From Deltaproteobacteria bacterium (lineage in GTDB: Bacteria > Desulfobacterota > DSM-4660 > Desulfatiglandales > HGW-15): DNA of 48,502 bases. The notes under the pieces are model-generated. The model was not told the origin of the DNA. It worked only from the letters and a program-made list of their open reading frames with translations, and did not search any database. Position 1 is the stretch's first letter. Every line of letters begins with the position of its first letter. The stretch is from assembly GCA_020060215.1 (NCBI GenBank), contig JAGVAP010000133.1, positions 1-48,502 on the forward strand, given 5' to 3'. The translations under genes were made by a program, and so were the position numbers. Shown here piece by piece: positions 33,968-42,060 of the stretch.

Positions 33968-35263
33968 TCACCAATCTTGGTCCTTTTCCTTGCGCCTCTG
34001 TTCCTTTTGTTCCTTGCGCTCCTTCAGGAGAGCCTGCTTGTCGGCGGGGGTTTCCACCACCGCTCGGCAGATGAACTTTTTGGGCTCGAACGCCTTCCCG
34101 ATGTCCATGGCGCTATTCACCAAGCGGGCCTGGGTCAGCTTCGGGTTCACCCGGGTAACCTCCACAAGGCCGGCGCTGATCTCTTCCCTGCCGATGAACT
34201 CTTTCGTGTATGGATCGGTGAGGGGCTGACCATACATGAAGACTTCAAGCCGCTCGCCTTCCTTGATCTGGGATCCACCCTGGCCGAGGGTGACTACATC
34301 CCCGCTTACCGCCAGGACGAGAATGGGGTAGATCGTGTCCAGGATCCTTCTTCCGGCTCTATCGGCCGCAACAATGGCGAGGCTGGAGTCCGGACCATCA
34401 TCCCGAAGACTAGCCCCGAATCTCTCCAAGTCCTTGTCCCCCAGCACAAGCTTGAGGAAATCCGAGAAGACGACCTCTCGGGTGGATACGTCAATGAGGC
34501 GAATGCTCATCTCAACATGGCCCTGCCGTGAAGTAAGCTCTCTGCCGGATGACTGCATCCGGACCTTACTCTCGGCATAGCTGAGACCTTCGAGCGTGCC
34601 AGCCATGATGTAGTCGGCTACCATCTCCTGTCCGAGGCGCGCCATTTCGGAAACCGGAGAATTGGGTGAGAGTGCGATGGCTTGCTCACCGACAGTCTCA
34701 GCAATGTACTCGCGATCGAGTACTGTGAAACGCCTGGACTGAACCAAGGTGGTCACAAGGTTTTGGGTGACTATGCATCCGATCCTTTCAGGCTGGATCG
34801 GTTCTCCCTTCACTTCGAACCGTCCTCCGCCGACCCGTAGCGGAAAAACGGCTATGCGTTTCCTGTTGGAATCCCTCGTCTGGAACTTGACCACTGTGAC
34901 TGACAGGCTCACATTCCATAATCCGTTCTCACTTTTTGATTTGGAAAGGATCTCATACCCGTCTACCACCCCCTTGGTAGCGGTCTTGATATTCTGCTGA
35001 ATCGCTTCCGAGGAGTAATACGCCTCACTTTCATTTTGGACCTTGGACACCTCGACGCTGTCCAACTGCTTTCTAGTTTCAATTGATTTGCCGTTGATCC
35101 GCCCAACGGCTTCATCGAGCGCGTCATAGATAGCAAGATTCAGGCTTGCTCCCATGCCTTCGGAATTGACAGTTTTTTTTATGATCCCGGCCTGGGCTCC
35201 GGAAGAGAAACAGGTGCAGGCGATCAGAGCCGCCAGAAAGGATTTTATTATGGATAAGTTCAT
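33968..35263 (-). CDS. CsgG/HfaB-like outer membrane protein
   Basis: About 431 residues. The start at 35263 (MNLSIIKSFLAALIACTC) has AGGAAAGGA just upstream and gives an export signal with LIAC, which fits lipoprotein processing as in CsgG. The CsgG-like core follows: KRIAVFPLRV, then RRFTVLDREYIAET, then GQEMVADYIMAGTLEG, then RLIDVSTREVVFSD, the last being typical of the family. CsgG forms a nonameric pore that exports curli subunits in enterobacteria. Here no csgA/B/E/F genes are present. The C-terminal about 140 residues add a domain (EGERLEVFMYGQPL...) beyond the core, ending in a strongly charged Lys/Glu/Arg tail. The partners are other exported proteins on the same operon, so it probably forms a pore or scaffold with them. 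Confidence 0.85.
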   Translation of the reverse strand: MNLSIIKSFLAALIACTCFSSGAQAGIIKKTVNSEGMGASLNLAIYDALDEAVGRINGKSIETRKQLDSVEVSKVQNESEAYYSSEAIQQNIKTATKGVVDGYEILSKSKSENGLWNVSLSVTVVKFQTRDSNRKRIAVFPLRVGGGRFEVKGEPIQPERIGCIVTQNLVTTLVQSRRFTVLDREYIAETVGEQAIALSPNSPVSEMARLGQEMVADYIMAGTLEGLSYAESKVRMQSSGRELTSRQGHVEMSIRLIDVSTREVVFSDFLKLVLGDKDLERFGASLRDDGPDSSLAIVAADRAGRRILDTIYPILVLAVSGDVVTLGQGGSQIKEGERLEVFMYGQPLTDPYTKEFIGREEISAGLVEVTRVNPKLTQARLVNSAMDIGKAFEPKKFICRAVVETPADKQALLKERKEQKEQRRKEKDQDW

Positions 35264-35280
35264 GAATCCTTTCCTTGCAT

Positions 35281-35314
35281 CCGGTGCCGGCACCCTAATC
35301 GGCGCCGGCACCGG
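35281..35314 (-). promoter_or_regulatory. Intercistronic GC-rich hairpin before the CsgG-like gene
   Basis: Perfect 11-bp arms CCGGTGCCGGC (35281-35291) and GCCGGCACCGG (35304-35314) with a 12-base loop, extendable by one further T-A pair. It lies in the 59-bp gap between the 222-residue protein gene and the CsgG-like gene, just before the latter's ribosome binding site. No U-tract follows, so an mRNA processing or stability element is more likely than a terminator. Confidence 0.65.
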
Positions 35315-35322
35315 AAGGAAGG

Positions 35323-35991
35323 TTAAAGCTCACCGAGAGCCTTGTTCAGGTCGGAAGGTGCTTGTATGCCGGCCGATTTTGCAAACTGCACGTACTTGGT
35401 GGCGGTCGTGGACACGTTGGCGAGTTCGCTCGGGACACTGGGGGCTATGGAGAGAACCGGGTCCAACTGCTTCTTGGCCGAAAGCTTCTGCGTCACAGGA
35501 GCGCTCTCGATGACGGACTGGGCAAGCTTAAGGGAGTTCTGGGACTTGTCAGCGGCTGTCTTGTACGCGATGAGACACTGGGCCATGGTGACGAGGCTTT
35601 CGCCGACCTTCTTCTTCGACTCGGCGGAGAGTTCACCAGCTTCGGCCATCTTCTTCTCAATCTCAGCGGTTGCCTCATCAGTTATAGCCTTGCTGGCTTG
35701 GAGCCCTTCGGCGTTCCCTTCATTTATGGCGTCAGCCGTTGTCTTGCACTTAGCGGCCTTGTCCTTCATCCCCAGAGCTTCGGCCATCAACCCCTGGGTG
35801 ATCAGATTGAACTTTACACCGCTCGAGTACGCCTTGATCAGATCGTTCTGAGCAGCAACGGCGTCATCCATGGTGGCTGCACCGCCACCTTGAGCCTCTG
35901 ATTTCGCTCCAGGAAGACCGGGAAGGCCGAAGCCGAAAGAGTTGCTTGCAGCAATCAACAACACAAGCAGTGCAAAGAGACCCCTCTTCAT
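35323..35991 (-). CDS. Small exported helical protein, unknown function
   Basis: About 222 residues. The start at 35991 (MKRGLFALLVLLIAASNSFG) is preceded by a GGAGA-type site; an in-frame upstream start gives only a non-signal extension. After the signal peptide and a short Gly/Pro-rich segment (FGLPGLPGAKSEAQGGG) the protein is almost entirely alpha-helical and Ala/Lys-rich, with no cysteine beyond a few and no catalytic motif. It is the smallest protein of the operon. A stable hairpin follows its stop codon, which could favour its expression over downstream genes, as is common for a structural or secreted subunit. Whether it is the cargo of the CsgG-like pore is an open inference. Confidence 0.7.
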   Translation of the reverse strand: MKRGLFALLVLLIAASNSFGFGLPGLPGAKSEAQGGGAATMDDAVAAQNDLIKAYSSGVKFNLITQGLMAEALGMKDKAAKCKTTADAINEGNAEGLQASKAITDEATAEIEKKMAEAGELSAESKKKVGESLVTMAQCLIAYKTAADKSQNSLKLAQSVIESAPVTQKLSAKKQLDPVLSIAPSVPSELANVSTTATKYVQFAKSAGIQAPSDLNKALGEL

Positions 35992-36059
35992 CGATTCTCT
36001 CCTTGAATTGAAATTGATATGAACAAGGCCAATTCGCACACAACCACCGCTACGGTAAT

Positions 36060-37160
36060 TTACTTGATGTCCTTGGCCCTCAACTGAGAGGTAAGATCCT
36101 TGGCGGCATTTTCTCCTGCTAGTAGTAATGCGTTTCGCCGGGCAACATTTTGGTCGGAGCCTAGCCCGGAATACTGGACCGGTCCGATAGAAGCCACTGT
36201 CTTTGGCAGCCGCCCCTGCAGGTCAATTATCTTACCGTTTACTGAGACATACACGCGGGTCAGACCGCTGACCGGATCAATATCCTTGGCGCCCACATCC
36301 AGGGTGCCGATTGCGAAATACTGCACACCCGAAGAACGGCAGCCCTGGACTGCATCTCGTTTTGTGCTTCCGGAAATATCGTTGCCAAAACGGAAGTCCT
36401 CTCTGAAGCGCTCGACGTCGACCAAGCCCGAGGTTTCGTCCTTCAGGTAATCCGCATCAACCACTTCGAAGCCGGCGGTGGTGAAGACGGGGGTCATGGC
36501 CGAATTGATCTCGCTTTCACCACCCTGACTGACGTCGTACTCGAACTCATCGGACTTCTGGAGGGCCGATCCTCCCGTGGTCCGCCGGGTGTCCTTGCTC
36601 GACTCGCCTGCGAACCCCATTTGATCACCTTCGACGTGCGCCTCCTCCTGCTCATCGGTGCTCGTTTCTTCGACCACCCGCTCTGTTCGGCGAGCGTCAT
36701 ATGATTTCCGGGACTTCACTTCCCTGGCGACGAACACAAAGCACAGGTAGGATTTTTCATCAGCCGGTGCTTTCTGTACGGCGGAAACCTTCTGAAGCTC
36801 TATCTCTATAAGAGAAGTATTTATCAATGCTTCAATCACAACACTGTAGCGTTTGGCATCTTTATCCAAATCGTCGTCCAGTATTCTGTATTCCGGAATA
36901 TATCTATCCAAATCGCTTTCTACAGTTGCACGAATTTTCTCAAAATCAATCATTTGAGCCGTACTGAATGAAGCAGTGTACTTTTGGATGGCACTCAGCT
37001 TTGCCTTTTCGACTGCCTCTCTTTTAACTTCCGCCGACGGATTTCCCCAACTGGAGTAGGTGACCTGCCCAAGTCCCTGCTGCCTAACCCCTTCGGCCAA
37101 CGCCGATGTGGATACGAGCAGAATCGCCAAGACCGGCAAAACAAATCTTTTCAGCTGCAT
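36060..37160 (-). CDS. Exported protein with FlgP/LPP20-like segments, unknown function
   Basis: A 366-residue protein with a signal peptide (MQLKRFVLPVLAILLVSTS, cleaved after ALA). The mature part begins with a GLGQVTYSSWGNPSAEVKRE segment and a helix (REAVEKAKLSAIQKYTASF), which resembles the periplasmic protein folds of FlgP/LPP20 type. A central charged, low-complexity stretch (about 155-215) separates it from a second, similar domain that ends SDQNVARRNALLLAGENAAK. The gene overlaps the preceding one by 10 bp, so translation is coupled. No enzyme motif is seen. I do not know its function; the domain type suggests a structural outer-membrane or periplasmic role. Confidence 0.72.
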   Translation of the reverse strand: MQLKRFVLPVLAILLVSTSALAEGVRQQGLGQVTYSSWGNPSAEVKREAVEKAKLSAIQKYTASFSTAQMIDFEKIRATVESDLDRYIPEYRILDDDLDKDAKRYSVVIEALINTSLIEIELQKVSAVQKAPADEKSYLCFVFVAREVKSRKSYDARRTERVVEETSTDEQEEAHVEGDQMGFAGESSKDTRRTTGGSALQKSDEFEYDVSQGGESEINSAMTPVFTTAGFEVVDADYLKDETSGLVDVERFREDFRFGNDISGSTKRDAVQGCRSSGVQYFAIGTLDVGAKDIDPVSGLTRVYVSVNGKIIDLQGRLPKTVASIGPVQYSGLGSDQNVARRNALLLAGENAAKDLTSQLRAKDIK

Positions 37161-38290
37161 TGATCAATCACCTTCTGGAGGGACTTATATTGTTTATCTT
37201 TACTGAAACGCTGGGTAAGATCGTTGAGCAGGGCAATCAAGCTGTTTTGATAGCTCGGCCAATCCTGAACCGACTTCTGGCTGCTGGGTATGATTTTGCT
37301 TACCGCGAATTTGACTTTCTCATCGAGGTATACCTTTCCCAGGGTAGGCTGACAGATTTTGATATTGGTAAATGCCCCATATATCCAACATGATCCCGCC
37401 TCCTTTTGCTCTGCCAAAATTTTTTTGAATCCACGCACGGCTATTTCAACGGCAAACTGTGGTTCGGGTATTGTTAGTTCATACACTGTTGCATCGCTGA
37501 ACCTGATAGCCATCTTGTTTCCGATGTCCCCACCCTTAGTGTAAGGTAGGATCGTCATTCCCTGATTTCGCGAAAGATACTTTCCGAAGTTCTGGGCAAC
37601 AAAGGTTTGGAAATTTTCAATGCTTTGCGAAAATTTATCAGGCAGTTCAGCAAGGGCCAGTTCCTCCACGTCAACACGTGTTACCCTGATGGCGCTTCCG
37701 TAGGTGTTCCGCAGTGTTACATGGGTGAGAAGCGATACGAAATCGTCGAGGAGATTTATCCCATACTTATTTGACAACAGGAGATCGCGAACGCGGTCCA
37801 GAATGAGGGCATGATCAGGTTCCTGGGGAGTGAAATCTATCAGCTCGACCATGATCGGATAGCTCGCAACAAGCCGCATCCGCTCATAATCGAAAAGCAA
37901 CGCCTGCGCACCCAGATCGATCACGATCTTATACCCTTCGTCGTACTCTTCGACGGTAACCAATTCCGTATCCAGGCAGCAGCCAAGAATAAGTGAGCCA
38001 TCACCAAGTTGGGCAAGTTCCCCAAAGATAAGCTCACCTTGTTTAAGCTTGACCGCTCGTAGTCTATCCACAAGGGCTGCATCAAGGATTTGTCTGTTAT
38101 CTGGTAATTTTTCTTCTGCGATATCTGATGTAAATGGAAAGTTGGTTTTAATTTGCGCATCATCTCCACGAAAAGCGAAACCAGCGAAGTGAATGTGAAG
38201 ATCTTCACCCATGGAAGCGGTTGAAGACATGAGAAATAGAAGAATGGCTAAAAATAAGATTAACCATTTCTTGTGCATCTGATTGCTCAC
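37151..38290 (-). CDS. Exported protein heading the CsgG-like operon, unknown function
   Basis: A 379-residue protein starting with GTG at 38290, which has AGGTGAT five bases upstream; an ATG four codons on is possible. The signal peptide is clear (HKKWLILFLAILLFLMSSTA, cleavage near SMG). The mature part has three predicted sections: an N-terminal domain with an 'LGDGSLILGCCLDTELVTVE' type core, a middle alpha/beta region (FDYERMRLVASYPIMVEL), and a C-terminal domain. I recognise no family. It is the first gene of six co-directional exported-protein genes and carries a 200-base structured leader. The gene is less GC-rich than the defence genes, which may reflect different ancestry. Confidence 0.7.
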   Translation of the reverse strand: MSNQMHKKWLILFLAILLFLMSSTASMGEDLHIHFAGFAFRGDDAQIKTNFPFTSDIAEEKLPDNRQILDAALVDRLRAVKLKQGELIFGELAQLGDGSLILGCCLDTELVTVEEYDEGYKIVIDLGAQALLFDYERMRLVASYPIMVELIDFTPQEPDHALILDRVRDLLLSNKYGINLLDDFVSLLTHVTLRNTYGSAIRVTRVDVEELALAELPDKFSQSIENFQTFVAQNFGKYLSRNQGMTILPYTKGGDIGNKMAIRFSDATVYELTIPEPQFAVEIAVRGFKKILAEQKEAGSCWIYGAFTNIKICQPTLGKVYLDEKVKFAVSKIIPSSQKSVQDWPSYQNSLIALLNDLTQRFSKDKQYKSLQKVIDQCS

Positions 38291-38353
38291 AAATGATCAC
38301 CTACAGACATGGAGACAGGACTGGCAGCTGCATTTATTGGCGGCAGTTGAGAA

Positions 38354-38457
38354 GATGCTATGCATCCCATTTTGCCCCCAGCCCATGTCCTCATGGCGGA
38401 GGCAGGAGACTCCGCCAAGACGAAACATAGTAGCCCCACCGGGAAACAGGCCCGGTG
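38354..38457 (-). ncRNA. Structured leader RNA candidate of the CsgG-like operon
   Basis: The leader contains three hairpins: CACCGGG...CCCGGTG (38437-38457), GGCGGAG...CTCCGCC (38395-38416) and GATGC-TAT-GCATC (38354-38366). The second can be lengthened by five pairs (GTCTT with AGGAC) across a 3-base bulge. That extension needs one G-U pair and works only on the minus-strand RNA, which argues that the RNA is the leader of the leftward operon. No known riboswitch consensus was matched. It could be a riboswitch, a protein-binding leader or a stability element. Confidence 0.45.
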
Positions 38458-38514
38458 AGTACGTTTTCGACACATCGAGGCCTCAAGCTTTTGGAAGCTA
38501 AATGGTAACCTTTC

Positions 38515-38542
38515 ATTATAAATGACCTATTTTATGACTTAA
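38515..38542 (-). promoter_or_regulatory. Sigma-70-type promoter of the CsgG-like operon
   Basis: On the minus strand TTAAGT (38537-38542) and a perfect TATAAT (38515-38520) are separated by 16 bp. Transcription would begin near 38,505 and produce a 5' untranslated region of about 215 bases containing the structured leader. Confidence 0.6.
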
Positions 38543-38622
38543 GGCAATATGTAAGGGTATAATCCCCCTTCTTTGGGGAAGAATGCATATCGAATCTTCA
38601 AGTATAAATCATACAACTATTA
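38543..38622. other. AT-rich flank between the leftward promoter and the IS
   Basis: About 80 bp, AT-rich, with a small CCCC-TTCTTT-GGGG hairpin. With the leader and promoter it makes up the 340-bp gene-free stretch before the IS. No gene is seen. Confidence 0.5.
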
Positions 38623-39374
38623 TATGGTTTGGGTCTTGACTAGCTGAGGAGGGCCAATCCCTGCTAAAGGCTAGTCATGCCAAGGGTTAACAAGTACGCA
38701 CTCCGTTCGAAAATTTCTGAGGCCAAGACCAGGCAATTGGTGAAGCTCTTCGCCATCGATTTGGATGCCTCGCAGATTGCCGAGGTCACGGGCCTGAACC
38801 GAAACACGGTGAACCGCTACCTCAAGGGGGTCAGGGAACGTATCAGCCGTTATTGCCGGCAGGAATCGCCCCTTCGCGGCGAGGTTGAGCTCGACGAGAG
38901 CTACTTTGGGCCACGAAGAGTAAGAGGCCTTAGAGGGCGGGGAGCTGGGCAGAAAACAATCCTTTTCGGGCTGCTCAAACGCCACGGGAAGGTGTTCACG
39001 GAGATCGTTCCCGACTGTAGCCGCGCAACGCTCCCGGCGGTCATCCGCGGGCGCGTGGACCTCGAAAGCGTCATCCACTCCGATGGCTGGCGTGGCTACA
39101 ACGGCCTGGTTGACCTTGGATACAAGAAGCATTTCAGAGTCCACCACGGGGAGAACGAGTTCGCCAACGGACCTTGCCATATCAACGGGATCGAGAGCTT
39201 CTGGGCCTTCGCGAAGACTAGGCTGACGAAGTTCAGGGGTATGCAAAAGTCTTCCTTTCATTGGCATTTGAAAGAGTGCGAGTTTCGGTTTAACCACAGA
39301 GGTGAGGACATCTACCAAATCATCCTCAAAATCCTGCGGGACGACCCTCTGTCCTAGTCATGACCCTATGGTTT
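38623..39374 (+). mobile_element. Complete IS1595-family insertion sequence with target duplication
   Basis: The 736-bp element runs from 38631 to 39366. Its ends are imperfect inverted repeats: GGGTCTTGACTAG at the left (38631-38643) and the reverse complement GGGTCATGACTAG at the right (39354-39366). The 8-bp sequence TATGGTTT is duplicated exactly on both sides (38623-38630 and 39367-39374). An 8-bp duplication is typical of IS1595. It holds one intact transposase gene, so insertion is probably recent. Confidence 0.92.
38677..39357 (+). CDS. IS1595-family transposase
   Basis: A 226-residue ISXO2-like DDE transposase of the IS1595 family. The N-terminus has a helix-turn-helix (IAEVTGLNRNTVNRYLKG). 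The catalytic core has the DDE-type residues in ELDESYFG (about 70-77), HSDGWRGY (about 131-138) and a third site in the NGIESFWAF region (about 170). The length and uninterrupted frame are as expected for a functional enzyme. It starts 46 bp inside the left end, and its stop lies inside the right end region. It is transcribed towards the cas genes, so outward reading into cas3 is conceivable. Confidence 0.93.
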   Translation: MPRVNKYALRSKISEAKTRQLVKLFAIDLDASQIAEVTGLNRNTVNRYLKGVRERISRYCRQESPLRGEVELDESYFGPRRVRGLRGRGAGQKTILFGLLKRHGKVFTEIVPDCSRATLPAVIRGRVDLESVIHSDGWRGYNGLVDLGYKKHFRVHHGENEFANGPCHINGIESFWAFAKTRLTKFRGMQKSSFHWHLKECEFRFNHRGEDIYQIILKILRDDPLS

Positions 39375-39415
39375 ATTCTGAATGCGGCTTCCCTTGTCTG
39401 ATGACATGGTGTATC

Positions 39416-39443
39416 GGGTAACGCATTCCCGTTAACCATTTTT
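39416..39443 (+). terminator. Possible terminator-like hairpin before cas3
   Basis: GGTAACG and CGTTAACC form a 7-bp stem with one bulged A, followed by ATTTTTG. It resembles a weak intrinsic terminator on the plus strand and might shield cas3 from transcription out of the IS. The stem is short, so this is tentative. Confidence 0.3.
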
Positions 39444-39471
39444 GATTTCGGGGACACCCGGATACCTTCGG

Positions 39472-42060
39472 ATGCCTGAAGAAGAATTCTGGGGGAAACT
39501 CCAGGCGCACAGCGGGCAAGTCGTCACCTTGCCCCTGGCCGCCCATCTGGCGGACGTGGGGGCTGTCTTCCTGGAACTCGCCGGTTTGCCTGCGTACAGT
39601 CAGTGTCTGGGCAAGGCGCTTGGAAGACCCCCCACGGACTCGGATCTGGGCCGTCTGGCGTGTCTGGCTACGCTGCACGATCTGGGCAAGATCACGCCCG
39701 GTTTCCAGAACAAGGCCACCGGGGCGCGTCCAAATCACGGGCATATCGCACCGATTCCCGGCTTGTTATGTGAAGCAAACATGCGGCGACTCTTCGAGTG
39801 CCTGCCCTGGCTGCACGCATGGGACGAGAAGGAAGGATTCACGACCTTCCGTTTGCTGGTGGCCTCGTTCTCACATCATGGCACACCGATTTCCCTGAAT
39901 GAGGACCTCCTCAAGGCGGACTTATGGACCAAGGACAGCCAGGCCGGCGGCTGGCGGTTTTTGCGGAATCTGGGGGCACGACTCCCCTCATGGTTCCCGG
40001 CGGCCTTCGCAGGGGAAGCATCCGTCCTGCCAGATTCTCCTGTCTTGGAGCACCTGTTCGCAGGCATGGTCATGCTTGCCGACTGGATCGGATCGGATAC
40101 CCGCTTCTTCCCCATCGCGCGCGATCGAAGCGGGCCAACAGAGTTCGGATTCTCCGAGCAGCAGGCAGCCGCAGCCGCCTGCGCCCTTGGTCTGCAAACG
40201 AATAGCCGGCGCGCCGCCATGCGCACCCCACCGGAATTTGTGGTGCAGTTCGGATTCCCTGCCAATGCGCTCCAAGTGGCTGTGGACCGGATCCCGCTCC
40301 AGCAGGGTGGCGGCTTGGGGATCATCGAGGCCGAAACAGGAGTCGGCAAGACCGAGGCGGCTTTGCGCTACTTCACCCGGCTTTGGGCCGAAGGCCTAGT
40401 GGACGGTATCTATTTCGCCAATCCCTTGCGCTTTGCCGCCACTCAGCTCTTCGACCGGGTCGTGGAGTTCACCCGGCGGACCTTCGGCAGCGATCCCCCG
40501 CCCACCGTTCTCGCCGTGCCCGGGTATCTGCGTGTGGATGATGCCGCCGGTTTCCATTTGCCTGACTTCGCGGTGCATTGGTCTGACGATCCTTCCGAAG
40601 CCGAGGCGGAGCGCCGCTGGGCCTGCGAACACCCCAAGCGCTTTCTTGCCGCGCCCGTGGCCGTGGGCACAATCGACCAGGCCCTGCTGGCCGGACTACG
40701 CACCCCCCATGCCCACCTTCGTGCAGCGGCCTTGAGCCGCTCACTTCTGGTCATCGATGAGGTCCATGCCAGTGACCCTTACATGACCGAACTCGCCCTG
40801 GGCATTCTCGACCTCTTCCGGAGGGTTGGGGGACAGGTGCTGCTGCTCTCGGCCACTTTGGGAGGCGAAACGAGAGCAAAGTACCTGAAGGCCATGGGCC
40901 ATTCCGGGAGCATGCCCGATCTGAATGAGTGCATCTCCACGCCATATCCGCTCATATCCGGCCCGGGCTTCGTGACGGCCGTCGAGAACCGAGAAAATGA
41001 TGACAAGGCCAAGCTCCCCATCCGCTGCCGTCTGCTGGGAGTCCAGGGCGATCCGCAGGGACTTGCCGCTGTCGTGGCCGCCCAGGCGGACAAGGGCGGC
41101 CGCATCCTGATCCTGCGCAATTCTGTGAACGCAGTCAGGGAGACCCAGCAGGCGATTGAGGCTGTCCTGCCGCACCAGGTCCTCTTCGCCGTTAACGGGA
41201 TCTCCTGCCCGCATCATTCGAGGTATGCCCGTGCGGATCGGGAGCTTCTGGACCGACAGGTGGAGAACTGGTTTGGCAAGCACGGCAAAGCGGAATCCGG
41301 GGTCCTGGTTTCGAGCCAGACCATTGAGCAGTCCCTGGACGTGGACTTCGACCTGCTGGTCACGGACCTCTGTCCCATGGACGTGCTTCTCCAGCGCCTG
41401 GGCAGGTTGCACAGGCACCGAGGGCGGGATGCCCTCAGGCCGCCTAGCCGCAGGAAGCCAGTATGCCTGGTGCTCACGCCGGAGGCCATGGACGCCGCGG
41501 GGATGCGCGGAAGGATGGCCAAGCGGCATTCCTACGGGAAGGATCGAGCCTATCCCAACCTGCCCGCGCTCATGGCCACCTGGGAAATCCTGGCGGGGAT
41601 GGACCGGCGGGAAGAGCCGCTGCGCATTCCCGAAATGAGCCGGTCCCTTGTGGAGCGCGCCCTGCACTCCCAGGCCCTGGAGAACGTGGCGCAGCGCTTC
41701 GGTATGCAGGGAGACCTGAATGACGTGCTCGGGGCGGCAGGGGCGCAGGCCACCCAGGGCCGGTACGCCATACTTCGTTGGGACCAGCCTTTGTCCGAAC
41801 AGTCCTGGAAGCGCGAAGAACCCAATCCAAAAACACGATTGGGCTCAGCCGACCTGATGGTGGAGTTCCCCGAGCCTTTCGAATCACCCTTCGGAGTTGC
41901 CGTTGATCAGTTGGTGCTGCCCGAGTTCCTTCTGCCCCGGGGAGGATATGACGCGCCCCCCAAGGTGCTTTCCCGCGACCCGCAAATGACCGTGTTCCGG
42001 CTCGGGGATACGACCTATTCCTACACCCGGTTCGGGCTGCACAAGGAGGAGGACCATTGA
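39472..42060 (+). CDS. cas3: CRISPR-associated nuclease/helicase Cas3 (type I-E)
   Basis: About 862 residues with an N-terminal HD nuclease domain and a DExH helicase domain, the single-chain Cas3 of type I-E. The HD motif is visible in LHDLGKITPGFQ (about 67-78). Helicase motifs are Walker A AETGVGKTEAA (about 286), motif II IDEVHA (about 427) and SATL (about 461). The later motif QTIEQSLDVDFDLL with QRLGRLHRH is motif V/VI. Cas3 is recruited to Cascade-bound targets and degrades the DNA. The ATG at 39472 is preferred over the upstream TTG at 39442. The TGA stop overlaps the start codon of cas8e (TTGA), so the two are coupled. The IS1595 element ends only about 100 bp upstream. Confidence 0.96.
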   Translation: MPEEEFWGKLQAHSGQVVTLPLAAHLADVGAVFLELAGLPAYSQCLGKALGRPPTDSDLGRLACLATLHDLGKITPGFQNKATGARPNHGHIAPIPGLLCEANMRRLFECLPWLHAWDEKEGFTTFRLLVASFSHHGTPISLNEDLLKADLWTKDSQAGGWRFLRNLGARLPSWFPAAFAGEASVLPDSPVLEHLFAGMVMLADWIGSDTRFFPIARDRSGPTEFGFSEQQAAAAACALGLQTNSRRAAMRTPPEFVVQFGFPANALQVAVDRIPLQQGGGLGIIEAETGVGKTEAALRYFTRLWAEGLVDGIYFANPLRFAATQLFDRVVEFTRRTFGSDPPPTVLAVPGYLRVDDAAGFHLPDFAVHWSDDPSEAEAERRWACEHPKRFLAAPVAVGTIDQALLAGLRTPHAHLRAAALSRSLLVIDEVHASDPYMTELALGILDLFRRVGGQVLLLSATLGGETRAKYLKAMGHSGSMPDLNECISTPYPLISGPGFVTAVENRENDDKAKLPIRCRLLGVQGDPQGLAAVVAAQADKGGRILILRNSVNAVRETQQAIEAVLPHQVLFAVNGISCPHHSRYARADRELLDRQVENWFGKHGKAESGVLVSSQTIEQSLDVDFDLLVTDLCPMDVLLQRLGRLHRHRGRDALRPPSRRKPVCLVLTPEAMDAAGMRGRMAKRHSYGKDRAYPNLPALMATWEILAGMDRREEPLRIPEMSRSLVERALHSQALENVAQRFGMQGDLNDVLGAAGAQATQGRYAILRWDQPLSEQSWKREEPNPKTRLGSADLMVEFPEPFESPFGVAVDQLVLPEFLLPRGGYDAPPKVLSRDPQMTVFRLGDTTYSYTRFGLHKEEDH

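Noticed and set aside
38354..38457. Leader considered as a cyclic-di-GMP (GEMM) riboswitch
   Set aside because: The conserved core elements of the GEMM consensus are not present; only the general hairpin layout is similar.
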